64,000 bases of DNA, taken from positions 62,001 through 126,000 of the forward strand of contig CAVOYU010000012.1 in NCBI GenBank assembly GCA_963700775.1, given 5' to 3'. The notes beneath the pieces are model-generated. The model was not told the DNA's origin and made no database searches. It worked only from the letters and a program-made list of their open reading frames with translations. This DNA is from Thermohalobaculum sp963700775. GTDB taxonomy: Bacteria > Pseudomonadota > Alphaproteobacteria > Rhodobacterales > Rhodobacteraceae. A program made the position numbers and the translations under genes. Each line of letters starts with the position of its first letter. Position 1 is the stretch's first letter. Shown here piece by piece: positions 62,000-64,000 of the stretch.

Positions 62000-63892
62000 A
62001 TGCGCGGCATCCGCCGGCGTACGTCCACCGGCGGCGCGCCCGATCTCGGCACGCTGGTGCGCGTCATGCCCGATCTCTGGCCCCACGGCAGGGCCGATCT
62101 GAGGCTGCGCGTCGCGCTGTCGATGGCCCTGCTGGTGCTGGCCAAGGGCGCGACCATCGTGACGCCCTTCTTCTACCGGGCTGCGGTCGATGCCCTGACG
62201 CCCGGAACGGCCGCAATGGCGATTGCCGCGCCGGTGACGCTGGTGATCGCCTATGGCATGGTGCGGCTGCTGGGCACCGTGTTGCAGCAGCTCCGGGACA
62301 TCGTCTTCGCCAAGGTCGGGCAGCACGCGCTGAGAAAGCTCGCGCTGCGGACCTTCGGTCATGTGCACCGGCTGTCGCTGGCCTATCACCTGGGGCGGCG
62401 CACGGGCGAGCTCAGCCGGGTCGTCGACCGCGGCATCAAGGCGATCGACTTCCTGCTGCGCTTCCTGTTCTTCAACATCGTGCCGCTGTTCATCGAGCTG
62501 CTGATCGTCACCGTGATCTTCTGGGTCGAGTTCGGCGTCTGGTACGCGGCCGTGCTGATGGGGATGATCGTCGCCTACACGGCCTTCACCTTCGCGCTCA
62601 CCGAGTGGCGCGTGAAGATCCGCATCCGTATGAACAAGGAGGACCAGGAGGCGCACCAGAAGGCGGTCGACAGCCTGCTGAACTACGAGACCGTCAAGTA
62701 TTTCGGCGCCGAGGACCGCGAGGCGAAGCGTTATGACCAGGCGATGCGCGGCTATCAGGACGCCGCGGTCAAGACCTCGGTCTCGCTCGGCTACCTCAAT
62801 GCCGGGCAGGCGCTGATCATCGCCGTCGGGCTGGCCGCGGTGATGGCGATGACCGCGCTGGCGGTGCAGGCGGGCACGATGACGGTCGGCTCCTTCGTCA
62901 TGGTCAACGCCTATGTCATCCAGATCACGCTGCCGCTCAACTTCCTCGGCACGGTCTACCGCGAGATCCGCCAGTCGCTGATCGACATGCGCGAGATGTA
63001 CGCCCTGCTGGACGTGGCGCCGGACGTGGTGGACAGGCCGGGGGCCCCCGATCTGAAGGTTCGCGAGGGAACGGTCGCCTTCCGTGCGGTCGATTTCGAC
63101 TACGCGCCGGACCGGCCGATCCTGCGGGACATCTCGTTCACCGTGCCGGGCGGGCGCAGCCTTGCGGTGGTGGGGCCGTCGGGTGCGGGCAAGTCCACCA
63201 TCTTCCGCCTGGTCTTCCGGCTCTACGACGTCACCGGCGGGACGATCGAGATCGACGGCCAGGACATCGCCGGGGTCACCCAGGCCTCGCTGCGGCACGC
63301 CATCGGCGTGGTGCCCCAGGACACGGTGCTGTTCAACGACACCATCGGCTACAACATCGCCTATGGCCGCGAGGGCGCCACCCAGGACGAGGTTGTGGCG
63401 GCGGCGAAGGCGGCGCGGATCCATGATTTCATCGCCGCGCTGCCGCAGGGCTACGAGACCATGGTGGGCGAGCGGGGGCTGAAGCTCTCGGGCGGCGAGA
63501 AGCAGCGGGTGGCGATCGCGCGGACGATCCTGAAGGACCCGCCGATCCTGATCCTGGACGAGGCGACCTCGGCGCTGGATACCGGCACCGAGCGCGAGAT
63601 CCAGAGCGAACTCAGGCGGCTTGGCGAGAACCGCACCGTGCTGATGATCGCCCACCGGCTGTCGACAGTGGTCGATGCCGACGAGATCGTGGTGCTGGAC
63701 CAGGGCAGGGTGGTCGAGCGCGGCACCCACGCCGCCCTGCTGGCGCGGGGCGGGCAGTATGCCGAGATGTGGACCCGGCAGGAGCACGAGGAAGATGAGG
63801 GGTCCGCCGGGCGGGAGGCGGAGCCCGCTCCCGAGACGCCTGGCGCGGGCCTGATCCGGACCCGGGCTGAGGACGGGAGGACGACGCCATGA
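62000..63892 (+). CDS. ABC exporter, Atm1/HMT1 type
   Basis: A 630 aa half-transporter with six membrane helices (about 35-330) and a nucleotide-binding domain. Motifs: Walker A GPSGAGKST near 392-400, signature LSGGEKQRVAIARTI near 496, Walker B ILILDEATSALD, H-loop MIAHRLSTVVDAD. The membrane half resembles bacterial and mitochondrial Atm1 (ETVKYFGAEDREAKRYD, TPFFYRAAVDAL), which export glutathione-linked species or metal-glutathione complexes. The start at 62000 has GGAGGCG upstream, 24 bases after the LysM gene. It overlaps the next gene by four bases. Confidence 0.9.
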   Translation: MRGIRRRTSTGGAPDLGTLVRVMPDLWPHGRADLRLRVALSMALLVLAKGATIVTPFFYRAAVDALTPGTAAMAIAAPVTLVIAYGMVRLLGTVLQQLRDIVFAKVGQHALRKLALRTFGHVHRLSLAYHLGRRTGELSRVVDRGIKAIDFLLRFLFFNIVPLFIELLIVTVIFWVEFGVWYAAVLMGMIVAYTAFTFALTEWRVKIRIRMNKEDQEAHQKAVDSLLNYETVKYFGAEDREAKRYDQAMRGYQDAAVKTSVSLGYLNAGQALIIAVGLAAVMAMTALAVQAGTMTVGSFVMVNAYVIQITLPLNFLGTVYREIRQSLIDMREMYALLDVAPDVVDRPGAPDLKVREGTVAFRAVDFDYAPDRPILRDISFTVPGGRSLAVVGPSGAGKSTIFRLVFRLYDVTGGTIEIDGQDIAGVTQASLRHAIGVVPQDTVLFNDTIGYNIAYGREGATQDEVVAAAKAARIHDFIAALPQGYETMVGERGLKLSGGEKQRVAIARTILKDPPILILDEATSALDTGTEREIQSELRRLGENRTVLMIAHRLSTVVDADEIVVLDQGRVVERGTHAALLARGGQYAEMWTRQEHEEDEGSAGREAEPAPETPGAGLIRTRAEDGRTTP

Positions 63893-64000
63893 CGACACGC
63901 AAGGGCCGCTGTCTCTGCGGCGCGGTCACGTATGAGTATGACGGCCCCGAGAACTGGGTCGGACACTGCCACTGCGAGAGCTGCCGGCGGAACTGCTCGG
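63889..64000 (+). CDS. GFA family protein, 5' part only
   Basis: The first 37 residues (opening MTTRKGRCLCGAVTYEY) contain CLCGAV and GHCHCESCRR, the zinc-binding cysteines of the GFA/CENP-V domain (glutathione-dependent formaldehyde-activating type). The rest lies beyond the window. The ATG overlaps the ABC exporter stop (ATGA), so the two are co-translated; both families have links to glutathione chemistry, which may or may not be meaningful. Confidence 0.85.
   Translation, partial: MTTRKGRCLCGAVTYEYDGPENWVGHCHCESCRRNCS

Overview
This 64 kb window is high-GC chromosomal DNA from an alphaproteobacterium, most likely a member of the Rhodobacterales. The grounds are gene content and order: glnBA; tig-clpP-clpX-lon; a 14-gene complex I operon whose NuoE carries a C-terminal helical extension; and the block tatABC / DUF815 ATPase / LytM lipoprotein / pcm / surE / serS / yajC / secDF. 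The species cannot be named from the sequence alone.

Layout. 1-2.7 kb (minus): the 5' part of a zincin-like metallopeptidase gene, then glnB-glnA behind a good sigma-54 promoter. 3-4.5 kb: a bifunctional NAD(P)HX repair enzyme with an atypical central segment. 4.7-11 kb: tRNA-Leu, tig, clpP, clpX, lon. 11-11.9 kb: tRNA-Val and tRNA-Asp flanking a decayed HAD phosphatase gene. 12-27.7 kb: nuoABCDEFGHIJKLMN, with a small membrane-protein gene between nuoC and nuoD and a DUF3291 gene between nuoF and nuoG. 27.7-30.9 kb: birA, coaX and the RNase J gene continue on the same strand. 31-34.2 kb: a DEAD-box helicase gene (minus), then an ArsR repressor and ArsP-type permease pair with an obvious operator.

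34.2-38.3 kb is the accessory part: a 73-bp repeat whose partner lies in the nuo operon, a frameshifted GNAT gene, and an IS91-family element carrying a HUH transposase and a tyrosine recombinase. 38.3-41.1 kb (minus): prfC (two frameshifts as read) and a DmdA/GcvT-like gene. 41.3-45 kb (plus): an ABC ATPase, tatABC and a DUF815 ATPase. 45-52.4 kb (minus): an outer-membrane barrel, an NlpD-like LytM protein, pcm, surE, a fatty acid desaturase, an AAC(3)-fold acetyltransferase and serS. 52.7-56.9 kb (plus): yajC, a fused secDF, an Mth938-like gene and sodB. 57.1-59.4 kb: a divergent FAD-oxidoreductase/HxlR pair of lower GC that looks acquired. 59.5-64 kb: a LOG-family gene, a LysM protein with a long alanine-rich helix, an Atm1-type ABC exporter and the start of a GFA-family gene.

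Most of the window is housekeeping: nitrogen assimilation, protein quality control, respiration, RNA turnover, and protein export with envelope maintenance. I found no defence system, CRISPR array or biosynthetic cluster. The most interesting items are the paired 73-bp element with a TTAACCAT half-site, several very clean operator palindromes, the modified NuoE, and four single-base frameshifts in otherwise intact genes. Three of those are +1 insertions, which suggests residual assembly errors.
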